A stretch of 64,000 nt of DNA from Gemmatimonas sp. (lineage in GTDB: Bacteria; Gemmatimonadota; Gemmatimonadetes; Gemmatimonadales; Gemmatimonadaceae): NCBI RefSeq assembly GCF_031426495.1, contig NZ_JANPLK010000015.1, positions 1 to 64,000 of the forward strand, given 5' to 3'. The notes under the pieces were generated by a model. That model was not told the DNA's origin. It did not search any database and saw only the letters and a list, made by a program, of their open reading frames with translations. The position numbers and the translations under genes were made by a program. The first letter of the stretch is position 1. Each line of letters opens with the position of its first letter. This document shows, piece after piece, positions 33,867-42,405 of this stretch.

Positions 33867-35261
33867 ATGGCTGCTGCGAATACTGATCCAATCGTCACTC
33901 CTGAGACCGCCTCTGGCGCTGCCACGCCACCTGCGCATGAGCCCGGCTGGCGTCGGGCGCGACTAGCGCCATCGCTGGCCGAGGTGCACCGCTCTGTCGA
34001 CGTGAACGGTGCGACCTGGTTCCGAAAAATGCTGGCGTTCGCCGGCCCGGGATATTTGGTCGCTGTTGGCTACATGGATCCCGGCAATTGGGCGACCGAT
34101 CTCGCCGGCGGATCCCGCTTCGGCTACACGCTGCTCTCAGTGATCCTGCTCTCGAATCTGATGGCGGTACTCCTGCAAGGGCTCGCCTCGAAGCTTGGCA
34201 TCGTCACCGGACGCGATCTCGCTCAGGCGTGTCGCGATCACTACTCACCGCCCGTCGCGTTCGCGCTGTGGGTGCTGTGCGAAATTGCGATCGCTGCCTG
34301 TGATCTGGCAGAAGTGATTGGCACCGCCATCGCGCTCAATCTGCTGTTCGGCATCACGCTGCCGGTCGGTATCGCGATCACGGCGGTCGACGTACTGATC
34401 GTGCTCTATCTGCAGAACAAGGGCTTCCGCCTGCTCGAGGCGCTCGTGATCGCGCTGATCGCAGTGGTGGGCGGGTGCTTCCTGTTCGAGCTGTTCATCT
34501 CGAAGCCGGACATGGGCGCCGTGGCGCGTGGATTCATTCCGACCACGCAGATCTTCACGAATCCGGAGATGCTGTACATCGCGATCGGCATCCTCGGTGC
34601 CACCGTGATGCCGCACAATCTCTATCTGCATTCGTCGATCGTGCAGACGCGAAAATATGAGGAGACGGCGGCCGGGAAGCGCGAGGCGGTGCGCTTCGCG
34701 TTTCTCGACTCCACGATCGCGCTCAGCTTTGCGCTGTTCATCAACGCGGCGATCCTGATCGTGGCAGCGGCAACGTTTCATACGAGTGGGAACACGGAAG
34801 TCGCCGAGATTCAGGACGCCCATAAGCTGCTCACGCCACTGTTGGGTGTGGCTGGCGCGAGCGCCGTGTTCGCCCTCGCCCTTCTGGCCTCGGGACAGAA
34901 TTCGACTCTGACGGGCACGCTGGCCGGCCAGATCGTGATGGAGGGCTTCCTGAACCTCCGCATTCGTCCTTGGCTGCGCCGGCTGATCACCCGGGCGATT
35001 GCCATCGTGCCGGCAGCGATCGTGGCGGTACTTTACGGGGAGAGCGGAACCGCCAGGCTGCTGATCCTGAGCCAAGTCATCCTGTCGCTTCAGCTGTCCT
35101 TTGCGGTGTTCCCGCTGGTGCGGTTCACCTCCGACCGTGAAAAGATGGGGGAGTTCGTGAACTCGATCGCACTGCGCGTCGCGGCGTACGTCGTGGCGGG
35201 TATCATCGCCTCGCTCAATCTCTGGCTGCTCTTCCAAACCATTCGCGGGTGGCTCACCTGA
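33867..35261 (+). CDS. mntH: Nramp-family divalent metal transporter
   Basis: A 464-residue proton-coupled Mn2+/Fe2+ importer. The two diagnostic metal-site motifs are MDPGNW (Asp71-Asn74, TM1) and MPHNLYLHS (about residue 249, TM6). About 11 membrane segments are visible, starting after a 50-residue hydrophilic N-terminus. The gene overlaps the universal stress gene by 1 nt (TGATG) and is followed by an MntR-type regulator, so the three form a metal-homeostasis operon. Expected to be repressed when Mn or Fe is plentiful. Confidence 0.95.
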   Translation: MAAANTDPIVTPETASGAATPPAHEPGWRRARLAPSLAEVHRSVDVNGATWFRKMLAFAGPGYLVAVGYMDPGNWATDLAGGSRFGYTLLSVILLSNLMAVLLQGLASKLGIVTGRDLAQACRDHYSPPVAFALWVLCEIAIAACDLAEVIGTAIALNLLFGITLPVGIAITAVDVLIVLYLQNKGFRLLEALVIALIAVVGGCFLFELFISKPDMGAVARGFIPTTQIFTNPEMLYIAIGILGATVMPHNLYLHSSIVQTRKYEETAAGKREAVRFAFLDSTIALSFALFINAAILIVAAATFHTSGNTEVAEIQDAHKLLTPLLGVAGASAVFALALLASGQNSTLTGTLAGQIVMEGFLNLRIRPWLRRLITRAIAIVPAAIVAVLYGESGTARLLILSQVILSLQLSFAVFPLVRFTSDREKMGEFVNSIALRVAAYVVAGIIASLNLWLLFQTIRGWLT

Positions 35262-35713
35262 TGTACCGTCGCATCCTCGTGCCGCTCGAGCACTCCGCGT
35301 ACGACCAGGTCATTCTTGCGCACGTGCGCCAGCTGGCGAAGCTCTGCTCGTCGTCCCTCGTGCTGATTCACGTGGCCGATGGCTGGGCGGCGCGAAACCA
35401 GCTGTCGCTCAAGCTGCGCGAATCGGAAGAAATGCGGCTCGACCGCGAGTACATCGAATCCTGCTGCGCCTCGCTGCGTGTCGATGGGTTCGAGACCGAG
35501 TCGATCCTGGCCGGCGGAGATCCGGCAGGCGAGATCGTCTCGGCAGCCGAGCGCGAGCAGTGCGACCTCATCGCGATGGCGACCCACGGCCATAAAGGCA
35601 TTCAGGACGTGATCTATGGTACGACGGCCAACAGCGTTCGCCACCGGACCATGGTGCCTGTGCTGATGGTTCGCGGTCCTGTTGGGGGTCCCGTTCGCGT
35701 CGCTTCCCGCTGA
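35261..35713 (+). CDS. Universal stress protein (UspA family)
   Basis: A 150-residue single Usp domain. The C-terminal nucleotide-binding pattern G-x2-G-x6-G-T is seen in GHKGIQDVIYGTTANSVRH, so it probably binds ATP. The start YRRILVPLEHS is typical. Translation is coupled to the Nramp gene through a 1-nt overlap; a GTG four codons upstream is the alternative. A direct link to metal uptake is suggested only by the operon. Confidence 0.93.
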   Translation: MYRRILVPLEHSAYDQVILAHVRQLAKLCSSSLVLIHVADGWAARNQLSLKLRESEEMRLDREYIESCCASLRVDGFETESILAGGDPAGEIVSAAEREQCDLIAMATHGHKGIQDVIYGTTANSVRHRTMVPVLMVRGPVGGPVRVASR

Positions 35714-35722
35714 TCTTTGGAC

Positions 35723-36550
35723 ATGAACGCGCGTGATGCTCTTTCACCCGACCCAGCTTTGCCCGACTCCCCGACGCCTCCGGCGCTGACTGAGCCGGTC
35801 GAGGATTATCTCAAGGCCATCTACGAGCTCGAAAGTCGGTTCGGGGCCGCCGCCACCAGTGATGTGGCGAACGCGCTGGATGTGGCGCCGGCATCGGTGA
35901 CCGGGATGGTGCGACGCTTGGCGACGCAAGGCTACCTCGATCATGTGCCGTATCGCGGTGTGCAGCTGACGGCGCGGGGACGCCAGGCCGCGCTGCGCAC
36001 GATTCGCCGTCATCGCATTCTCGAGTCGTATCTCACCGGCGTGCTGGGCTATCCGTGGGACCGTGTGCACGACGAAGCCGAGCGCCTCGAGCACGCCGCC
36101 TCGGACGATCTGATCGAACGCATGGCGGCTGCGCTCGGGCACCCGACGGCCGATCCGCACGGAGCGCCGATTCCCACCGTGGACGGCATCGTCGTCGAGC
36201 AGCCGCATCGCACGCTCGCCGAGTTGCCGGTGGGTGAAACGGCCCGCATGCTACGCGTGAGCGACAAGAATCCGTCGTTGTTGCGCTATCTGGCCGAGAT
36301 CGCGTTACAGCCGGGCGCCGAGGTGACCATGGTGTCGCGCGCCCCCTTCGATGGGCCGCTCACGTTGCGGATCGGGAAAAACGAGCCGGTGGTGGGACCC
36401 AATCTGGCCGCTCAGGTATTGGTGGAAGCGATGCCCTCTCCTGGTCCACGCTCCGCTGATGCTACCGGCTCCACTCGCTCGCTTCCGTCCATCACACCCG
36501 TCGCCGCCGCTTCCCCCAAGCCGAAAGCGCGAAAGTCGTCGGCTCGTTGA
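35723..36550 (+). CDS. mntR: MntR/DtxR-family metal-dependent repressor
   Basis: A 275-residue regulator. The winged helix (VEDYLKAIYELE...TSDVANALDVAPASVTGMVRRLATQGYL) occupies about residues 25-85, the metal-binding dimerisation domain (HRILESYLTGVLGYPWDRVHDEAERLEH) about 95-150 and an SH3-like FeoA domain about 165-235. The last 40 residues are a Pro/Ser/Lys-rich tail not seen in shorter MntR proteins. The ATG at 35723 is preferred over a TTG two codons earlier. It likely senses Mn2+ or Fe2+ and controls the operator upstream of the Nramp gene. Confidence 0.93.
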   Translation: MNARDALSPDPALPDSPTPPALTEPVEDYLKAIYELESRFGAAATSDVANALDVAPASVTGMVRRLATQGYLDHVPYRGVQLTARGRQAALRTIRRHRILESYLTGVLGYPWDRVHDEAERLEHAASDDLIERMAAALGHPTADPHGAPIPTVDGIVVEQPHRTLAELPVGETARMLRVSDKNPSLLRYLAEIALQPGAEVTMVSRAPFDGPLTLRIGKNEPVVGPNLAAQVLVEAMPSPGPRSADATGSTRSLPSITPVAAASPKPKARKSSAR

Positions 36551-36560
36551 GCGTTCGCCC

Positions 36561-37400
36561 GTGAAGGCGTTCCCTTCGCTCGCGGTCGCGATCGCGCTGG
36601 GTGTGGTCAGCACCGCGCCGCTCGCTGCGCAACCCTCGGCGCCACGCGGCATCGCCATCGACGCGCGTATGGCCGAGGATCTCGGGCTCGCCGTCGGGGC
36701 GCGTGTGCGGATCTCGGCGCGGCCCGGAGAACCGGGAGACAGCGCCATGATCGCGGCGATCTACGAACGAAAAGCCGATCCTGCCGAAGTCGCGCGACGC
36801 GAGTATCGTGTGCGACTGCACCTCGATCAGCTCCAGCAGCTCATGGAGCTCGACGACCGCGTCGATCGTTTTGCGGTCGGTACGCGCGATGGACAGTCCA
36901 TCGATTCAGCCTTGGCGCGCATCAACCATGTGGCGTTCGGGTTCCGCTCGCACAAGTCGCGTGATGTAGCCGTGCAGAGTTCGCGCACCTTCCGTGTGGT
37001 CGAACGCTTTCATACGGCCATCGGTATCATCACCGTCGTGGCCAGCGCCGTGTTCCTGCTCTGTCTGTTGCTGCTGAGCGTGGAGGAGCGCCGCCGCGAT
37101 ATCGCGGCCCTGCGCCTGATGGGCATTTCCCGCGCCACCGTGGTGCGCGCGATCGTGATCGAAGCCGCGATCGTGTCGTTGATCGGTAGCGTGCTCGGCG
37201 CCGGCGTCGGCTGGATCGCGTCGCTCCTCGTGAATACGCATTTCCAGGAGCTCTATCGCACACCGTTGGTGTTCGCGCTCCTCACGCCGCAGATCTTTGC
37301 GTTCGCCACCGGCCTCTCGCTCATTCTGGGCATCGGTTCGGGCGCGGCGGCCGGCTGGCGACTCGTGAAGTCGTCGCCGCTGTCGCTCATGGGGCGCTGA
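36561..37400 (+). CDS. FtsX-type ABC permease C-terminal half with a signal-peptide-like start
   Basis: A 279-residue protein starting at GTG. It begins with a cleavable-looking signal (KAFPSLAVAIALGVVSTAPLAAQ) where a MacB/FtsX permease would have its first transmembrane helix. A periplasmic part (30-155) follows, then three membrane segments at about 158-185, 205-230 and 250-270 containing the FtsX signature ERRRDIAALRLMGISRATVVRAIVIE. So it looks like a permease that lost TM1. The missing half may be supplied by the fourth gene of this operon. It lies 10 nt after mntR and 3 nt before a complete permease gene. Probably the AttF/AttG-like component of an AttEFGH system. Confidence 0.8.
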   Translation: MKAFPSLAVAIALGVVSTAPLAAQPSAPRGIAIDARMAEDLGLAVGARVRISARPGEPGDSAMIAAIYERKADPAEVARREYRVRLHLDQLQQLMELDDRVDRFAVGTRDGQSIDSALARINHVAFGFRSHKSRDVAVQSSRTFRVVERFHTAIGIITVVASAVFLLCLLLLSVEERRRDIAALRLMGISRATVVRAIVIEAAIVSLIGSVLGAGVGWIASLLVNTHFQELYRTPLVFALLTPQIFAFATGLSLILGIGSGAAAGWRLVKSSPLSLMGR

Positions 37401-37403
37401 GCG

Positions 37404-38630
37404 ATGCGCTTCATGATGGCCTGGGCCACCCTGCGTCGACACCCGGCCCGCACCACGCTGGCGATGCTCGGCATCGCCGTCGCGGCCGCGCTGCTGCTCG
37501 ACATGGTGATGTTGGCCACGGGCATGAGCGAGTCGTTCCGATCGCTGCTGCTCACGCGAGGGTACCAGCTGCGCGTGTCACCCAAGGGGACGCTGCCCTT
37601 CGATAGCGAGGCTACCATCGACGGTGCCGGCGCCATCGTGCGCGCGTTGCGGGCGAATCCTGATATCAAGGCCGTCAGCCCCACGCTCGGCGCGACGCTG
37701 ACGATCGACGGCAGCGGGATTCCGTCGGCATTTACACTGGGGCTCGAGCGCGAGGTGCAAGGCGACTATACCGTCGAAGCCGGCACCGATATCACGCGCG
37801 CTGATTCCACGTCGCCCTCGGCACTGCCTTCGGCACTGCCTCGCATCGTCGTGAGTCAGACGTTCCTCACCCGCGCGGGACACGTGGTAGGTGATACCCT
37901 CACCATCTCGTCGGGGCTGGATGCGCAGCTGCGCACGGCGGCGCGTTCCAGTCGCGTGGTGATTGGCGGCATGGGACGCTTCATCTACGTACCCGGAGAG
38001 ACACCGGTCATGGCGCTCGACCTGGCGCTGCTGCGCGAACTGCTCGGGCCAAGCTTTCGTGATCGCATGTCGCTCGCCATGGCGGAGTCGCGCGGCAATG
38101 ACTCGGCGTCGGTGGAAGCCGTACGCGCCTGGATTGCCACGACGCAGCCGCGCGTGACGGCCATTTCCACGGAAACCGCCATTCGCCAGGTGGAAGAGCG
38201 ACTGTCCTACTTCCGGCAGTTGGCGTTCGTGCTCGGTGCCATCAGCCTCGGTATCGGCTTCTTGTTGGTCGCCACGCTGGTCACGTTGTCGGTGAACGAA
38301 CGACGTGGCGAGATCGCGGTGTTGCGCGCGATCGGCACGCAACGCGTTGGCGTGCTGCAGCAGGTGTTTCTGGAAGGGCTGCTGCTCACCAGTGCCGGCA
38401 TCGTTGGCGGCCTCGCGTTGGGCTTGGTCACGGCGCAATGGCTGAATGGCATTCTGCGGGATTTCCCGGGATTGCCTTCGGCGTTCGACTTTTTCGTATG
38501 GAGCCCCGACGCCGGGTGGCGCGCGCTGGTCTTGCTGCTCACGTCAGGCACACTGGCTGGACTGCTGCCGGCATGGCGCGCCGCCTCCATCCCCATCGCT
38601 CGCGCGTTGCGTGAGGAAGCCATTGGCTAA
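37404..38630 (+). CDS. ABC transporter permease (MacB/FtsX type)
   Basis: A 408-residue complete FtsX-type permease. TM1 (about 16-40), a periplasmic domain (45-270) and three further membrane segments at about 280-305, 325-355 and 375-395. The FtsX signature is NERRGEIAVLRAIGTQRVGVLQQVFLEGLLLTSAGIV. Such permeases act mechanically with an ATPase, moving lipoproteins, lipids or peptides rather than bulk solutes. It overlaps the ATPase gene by 8 nt. Confidence 0.92.
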   Translation: MRFMMAWATLRRHPARTTLAMLGIAVAAALLLDMVMLATGMSESFRSLLLTRGYQLRVSPKGTLPFDSEATIDGAGAIVRALRANPDIKAVSPTLGATLTIDGSGIPSAFTLGLEREVQGDYTVEAGTDITRADSTSPSALPSALPRIVVSQTFLTRAGHVVGDTLTISSGLDAQLRTAARSSRVVIGGMGRFIYVPGETPVMALDLALLRELLGPSFRDRMSLAMAESRGNDSASVEAVRAWIATTQPRVTAISTETAIRQVEERLSYFRQLAFVLGAISLGIGFLLVATLVTLSVNERRGEIAVLRAIGTQRVGVLQQVFLEGLLLTSAGIVGGLALGLVTAQWLNGILRDFPGLPSAFDFFVWSPDAGWRALVLLLTSGTLAGLLPAWRAASIPIARALREEAIG

Positions 38631-39372
38631 CGCGTCTGAATATCGTGCCGGCACCGCCGCTGGTTCGCCGAATGAGCCAGTGATCGCCTGCGAGCACGTC
38701 GTGCGCAGCTATCCCATGGGCAGCGCCATTGTGCAGGCGGTTCGCGGCATCGATCTCACGATCGCCCGCGGCGAGTTCGCGGCGATCACGGGGGCGTCGG
38801 GGTGCGGCAAGAGTACGCTGTTGCATCTGCTTGGCGCGGTAGACATCCCCACCACGGGTCGCGTGCTCGTGAACGGGCGCGACACCGCGGCGCTGTCCGA
38901 TCGTGAGGCCACCGAGTTCCGGTTGCGTCACATCGGCTTCGTATTTCAGCGGTTCTATTTGATGCCGACGCTGTCGGCTTCGGAAAACGTCGAGCTTCCG
39001 CTGGCCGAAGCGGGCATGGACAAGCGTGCGCGAAAAGCGCGGGCGCGTGAACTCTTGGGGTACGTCGGTCTGGGCGACCGGCTCGATCATCGGCCCACGC
39101 AACTGTCGGGCGGCGAGCAGCAGCGCGTGGCGATCGCACGCGCGCTCTCGAACGAGCCGGCGCTGTTACTGGCGGATGAGCCGACGGGCGAACTCGACGC
39201 CGAGACCGGCGTGCGATTGCTGGAGCTGTTCGGGCAGCTGCACCGCGACGGGCGCACGTTGGTGTTCGTGACGCACGATGCGGTCGTGGCGCAAGCCGCA
39301 CAGCGCGTGATCCGCTTGCACGATGGTCGGGTCGCGTCGGATACGGCCGTGCACGCACGGAGTGGTGCGTGA
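38623..39372 (+). CDS. ABC transporter ATP-binding protein (LolD/MacB type)
   Basis: A 249-residue ATPase. Walker A GASGCGKST, Q-loop FVFQRFYLMP, ABC signature LSGGEQQRVAIARAL, Walker B LLLADEPTGELD and switch His in FVTHD are all present. I place the start at a TTG (38623) because GAGGA lies 5 nt upstream; a GTG four codons earlier is possible. It energises the neighbouring FtsX-type permeases and corresponds to AttE. Confidence 0.93.
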   Translation: MANASEYRAGTAAGSPNEPVIACEHVVRSYPMGSAIVQAVRGIDLTIARGEFAAITGASGCGKSTLLHLLGAVDIPTTGRVLVNGRDTAALSDREATEFRLRHIGFVFQRFYLMPTLSASENVELPLAEAGMDKRARKARARELLGYVGLGDRLDHRPTQLSGGEQQRVAIARALSNEPALLLADEPTGELDAETGVRLLELFGQLHRDGRTLVFVTHDAVVAQAAQRVIRLHDGRVASDTAVHARSGA

Positions 39373-40895
39373 GCGCGAGCGCCGGGGCGATCCGCTTGGC
39401 CATGGCGCAGCTGCTGGCGTGGCGATCGGTGTCGTCGCGGCCGCTGCGTGCGTTGCTGCTGTGCGGTGGCTTCGGCGTGGGGGTGGGGGTGATGATCGTG
39501 CTGTTGGCGGTCGGCGAAGCAATGGTGCGACAGGCCTCCCAGGAGCGACTGGTCGGCGGGGGAACGATCACGGTGCTACCCGAGGGCATCGACATCGAGG
39601 TGCTCACCACCGGTGGTCTGGGCGGCCTGTTTTTCTCGGTGCCCAACGCGCGCTTCGTGCATCGACAGGTGCTCAATGCGCCGCGCCTTGGTGACGTAGT
39701 CAGCGTGGCGGCGCCACAACTCGAGGGCAAGTTGTTGTACGTCACCACCAGCGATGGCGTTGAGCATCCGGTGCGGGCCAGCGGGGAGATCCCGTCGGCC
39801 ACGCGCATGCTTGGTGCGCTGCCCACCGTGGCGGCCGGTGCGTGGGACGATGATGATGGCGATCGTCGCTGGATGACGCCGACGCCGGCTGAGCTGCGGC
39901 ACGATATCGATCATTTCCACCTGCCGACACCAGGCATGGCGAACCGCAACTCGTGGGGCGAGTGGCACTACTTCAACGTGATCTCCCCCGACGCGAACCG
40001 GTGGGCATTCATCTCGTTCATCGTGGGCGGCGATGTCACCGGCGACGAGTGGGGAGGGCAGGTGCTCGTGACGCTGCACGAGCGTGGTCGAGCGCCACGC
40101 CGGTTCAGTCGCACGATCGCGAAGGAGCGCGTGCGCTTCTCCACGCGCGAGGCGAATCTCACGATCGGCAACGACAGTGTGCGTGTGCTGCCCGACGGAC
40201 GGTACGCGGTGCGGGCCGACGTGCGTGAAGAAGGTACCGGTACGCCGCTCACGCTCGATCTGGTGTTGTCGCCGGCGCCACGTGTCGACTTTCCCGGCGC
40301 CACACTGGTGAGTGGTGACTTCACCTCGGGGTACGCCGTGCCCGCGTTGCGTGCCGATGCCTCGGGCTCCCTGTGTGTGGCCCGCGTGTGCGAGCAGTTC
40401 GACGCCGCGCAGGCGTATCACGACCACAACTGGGGCGGATGGCGCGGTGTGACGTGGGAGTGGGGATCGGCCCGCGCCGGCGAGTACACGCTCTTGTATG
40501 GCCGCGTCACACCCGAAGACTCCTCGGGTGGCAATGCGCCGCTCTTTGTGTACGTCACCGATGCGCAAGGATTCCTCGCGCTCTTCCGTCCACGCGTGAT
40601 TCGTTACGACGATGCGCGCGAGGTGCGGACGGCGAAGGGCAACCTCAAGGTGCCGGCCACAGCGGAGTTGTTCGACGTGCGCGGTACTGACACGCTGCGG
40701 CTCCTGTTGTCGGTGGACGATGCGGTCGCGACAGATACTCGGATCGGATTGGTGGAGCGGGGCGACAGCGACGCGGCGCGCGCACTGCGCCGGCCCTGGT
40801 TCGTGCAGATGGCGGGAGAGGCGCGGCTCGAAGGCCGCGTCCGCGGTCGCGTACTCAGCGGCCGCGGACGCGGGTTCTTCGAGACGTATCGGTGA
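39369..40895 (+). CDS. Permease N-terminal half fused to an AttH/CrtC-like domain
   Basis: A 508-residue protein with two parts. Residues 1-140 look like the N-terminus of a MacB-type permease: an AWRSVSSRPLRALLLC amphipathic start, one membrane segment (about 28-50) and a short periplasmic stretch. Residues 190-505 resemble AttH and carotenoid 1,2-hydratase (CrtC): NRWAFISFIVGG, SGDFTSGYAVPALRADASG and the hallmark AYHDHNWGGWRGVTWEWG. The start GTG overlaps the ATPase stop (GTGA). With the three preceding genes it makes an AttEFGH-like ABC system whose substrate is unknown. The fused architecture suggests the AttH domain is tethered to the transporter. Confidence 0.8.
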   Translation: MSASAGAIRLAMAQLLAWRSVSSRPLRALLLCGGFGVGVGVMIVLLAVGEAMVRQASQERLVGGGTITVLPEGIDIEVLTTGGLGGLFFSVPNARFVHRQVLNAPRLGDVVSVAAPQLEGKLLYVTTSDGVEHPVRASGEIPSATRMLGALPTVAAGAWDDDDGDRRWMTPTPAELRHDIDHFHLPTPGMANRNSWGEWHYFNVISPDANRWAFISFIVGGDVTGDEWGGQVLVTLHERGRAPRRFSRTIAKERVRFSTREANLTIGNDSVRVLPDGRYAVRADVREEGTGTPLTLDLVLSPAPRVDFPGATLVSGDFTSGYAVPALRADASGSLCVARVCEQFDAAQAYHDHNWGGWRGVTWEWGSARAGEYTLLYGRVTPEDSSGGNAPLFVYVTDAQGFLALFRPRVIRYDDAREVRTAKGNLKVPATAELFDVRGTDTLRLLLSVDDAVATDTRIGLVERGDSDAARALRRPWFVQMAGEARLEGRVRGRVLSGRGRGFFETYR

Positions 40896-40907
40896 TGCGC
40901 GGGTGGC

Positions 40908-41411
40908 TCAATTCACGCGTGAGGCAACGAGCTTGCGCGTTTCGTTCGAGAGGCGTTTGTCGCGGAGCAGCACTCGCAACCGCGAGGCATCGGCGCGCGC
41001 CTGCAGTCGCTGCTTGGCGTCGACGTTAAGCCACATGGCGTCCAGCAGCGCCTTGGCTTCGGTGTCGACGTCGCCCACCGTCGACGCGTCGGCGGCCAGG
41101 CGTTCCAGCACCATGGCGGCCTCTCGGTTGTACGACTGCGCATACAGCACGTGGGCGAGTCCGAACGTCGCCTCGGTCGGGAGCTTGCCTTCGTCGCGGT
41201 CGATCGCCGCGGCCGTCACGAACTCACGGCGGGCCACATCGAATTCGCCGTTGGCGAGCGCAAGCCGGGCGCGGGCAATATGTTCGGGGCTGGTGACAAT
41301 CGGTTCGGCCACGGCGACCGTACGCGTGGCGGCAGCGGGCGATGGAACGTTGGGGAGCGTGATCGTGGAGGCCTGCAGGGCAGTCATGGCAACGAGCGCG
41401 AGCTGAAACAT
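40908..41411 (-). CDS. Small secreted helical protein of unknown function
   Basis: A 167-residue protein. A weak signal peptide (MFQLALVAMTALQAS) is followed by helical, TPR-like sequence (HIARARLALANGEFDVARREFVTAAAIDRDEGKLPTEATFGLAHVLYAQSYN split over two helices pairs). AGGAGGAGT lies 6 nt before the ATG, a strong Shine-Dalgarno, so it is probably well translated. It converges with the AttH-fusion gene with a 12-nt gap. I do not recognise a family. Confidence 0.75.
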   Translation of the reverse strand: MFQLALVAMTALQASTITLPNVPSPAAATRTVAVAEPIVTSPEHIARARLALANGEFDVARREFVTAAAIDRDEGKLPTEATFGLAHVLYAQSYNREAAMVLERLAADASTVGDVDTEAKALLDAMWLNVDAKQRLQARADASRLRVLLRDKRLSNETRKLVASRVN

Positions 41412-41564
41412 GGCGACTCCTCCTGGAGTGATCGTTTCGAACAGCGGGTGTTACCATGTCCGATACGTCAAAGGCCCTTCGCGGTGTCGGTTGCGGGACC
41501 GGAGGCCATGGCGTGGGCCCAAGTGCACGTGGGCAATGCCTGTGAGTCGCGGTGGGTGGCGCCG

Positions 41565-42374
41565 ATGAGCGCGCGATTGCGGCTGGGCACGCAAGGATGG
41601 AATTATCCGGCGTGGGTCGGGCCCTTTTATCCAGCAGGCACCCGTGCCGTCGACTTTCTGCGCACGTTCACACGTGCCTTCGACGCGGTGGAGATCGACT
41701 CCACGTTCTACGCCATCCCGCCGGCCAGCACCGTGCGGGGGTGGGCGTCGCGCACGCCGCCGGAGTTCACCTTCACCTGCAAGCTGCCGCAGGAAATCAC
41801 GCACGAGCGGCGATTCGTCGACGCGGTCGACGTGTTGCACGCGTTCACCGATCGCCTGCGCGATTTGGGACCGCGCCTCGGTCCTATTCTGATCCAGTGC
41901 GGTCCCGACTTCTCACCAGCGGAAGTCGATGCCTTTGCCGCTTTTCTGCCGGCCCTGCCCGCCGACCTCCGATTCGCCGTGGAGTTCAGGCAGTCGGCCT
42001 GGATCCGCAAGAGCACGTTGGCGTTGCTCAAGCGCCACGGCGTCGCGCTCGCCTTGAGCGATGGCCGATGGATTCCCCGCGACTGGCTGCTCAAACTCTG
42101 CGAACAGCCGACGGCAGATTTCGCCTACCTGCGTTGGATGGGACCTGACCGGAGCATCGTCGACTACTCACGCCTGCAGGTGGACCGCAGTGCCGAGCTC
42201 GACGCGTGGAGCCGCATGATCCCCGTGCTGCAATCGCAGGTGCGCGAGGTGTACGGCTTCGTGAACAACCACTTCGCGGGTCACGGTCCTGCCTCCCTAC
42301 GGATGCTCCAAGAACGGCTCGGTCTTCCCACGGTGGACCCGCGCTCGATCGGGGATCAGCCGTCGCTGTTCTGA
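41565..42374 (+). CDS. DUF72 family TIM-barrel protein
   Basis: A 269-residue DUF72 (YecE-like) protein. Family features are LRLGTQGWNYPAWVGPFYP at the N-terminus, VEIDSTFYAIP, FTFTCKLPQEITHE, ILIQCGPDF, FAVEFRQSAW, and the C-terminal REVYGFVNNHFAGHGPASLRML. The function of the family is not established. An upstream in-frame ATG at 41508 adds non-homologous residues, so the ATG at 41565 is chosen. Confidence 0.92.
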   Translation: MSARLRLGTQGWNYPAWVGPFYPAGTRAVDFLRTFTRAFDAVEIDSTFYAIPPASTVRGWASRTPPEFTFTCKLPQEITHERRFVDAVDVLHAFTDRLRDLGPRLGPILIQCGPDFSPAEVDAFAAFLPALPADLRFAVEFRQSAWIRKSTLALLKRHGVALALSDGRWIPRDWLLKLCEQPTADFAYLRWMGPDRSIVDYSRLQVDRSAELDAWSRMIPVLQSQVREVYGFVNNHFAGHGPASLRMLQERLGLPTVDPRSIGDQPSLF

Positions 42375-42405
42375 CGCGACCCTCCTCGGGGGATATACTT
42401 CACGC

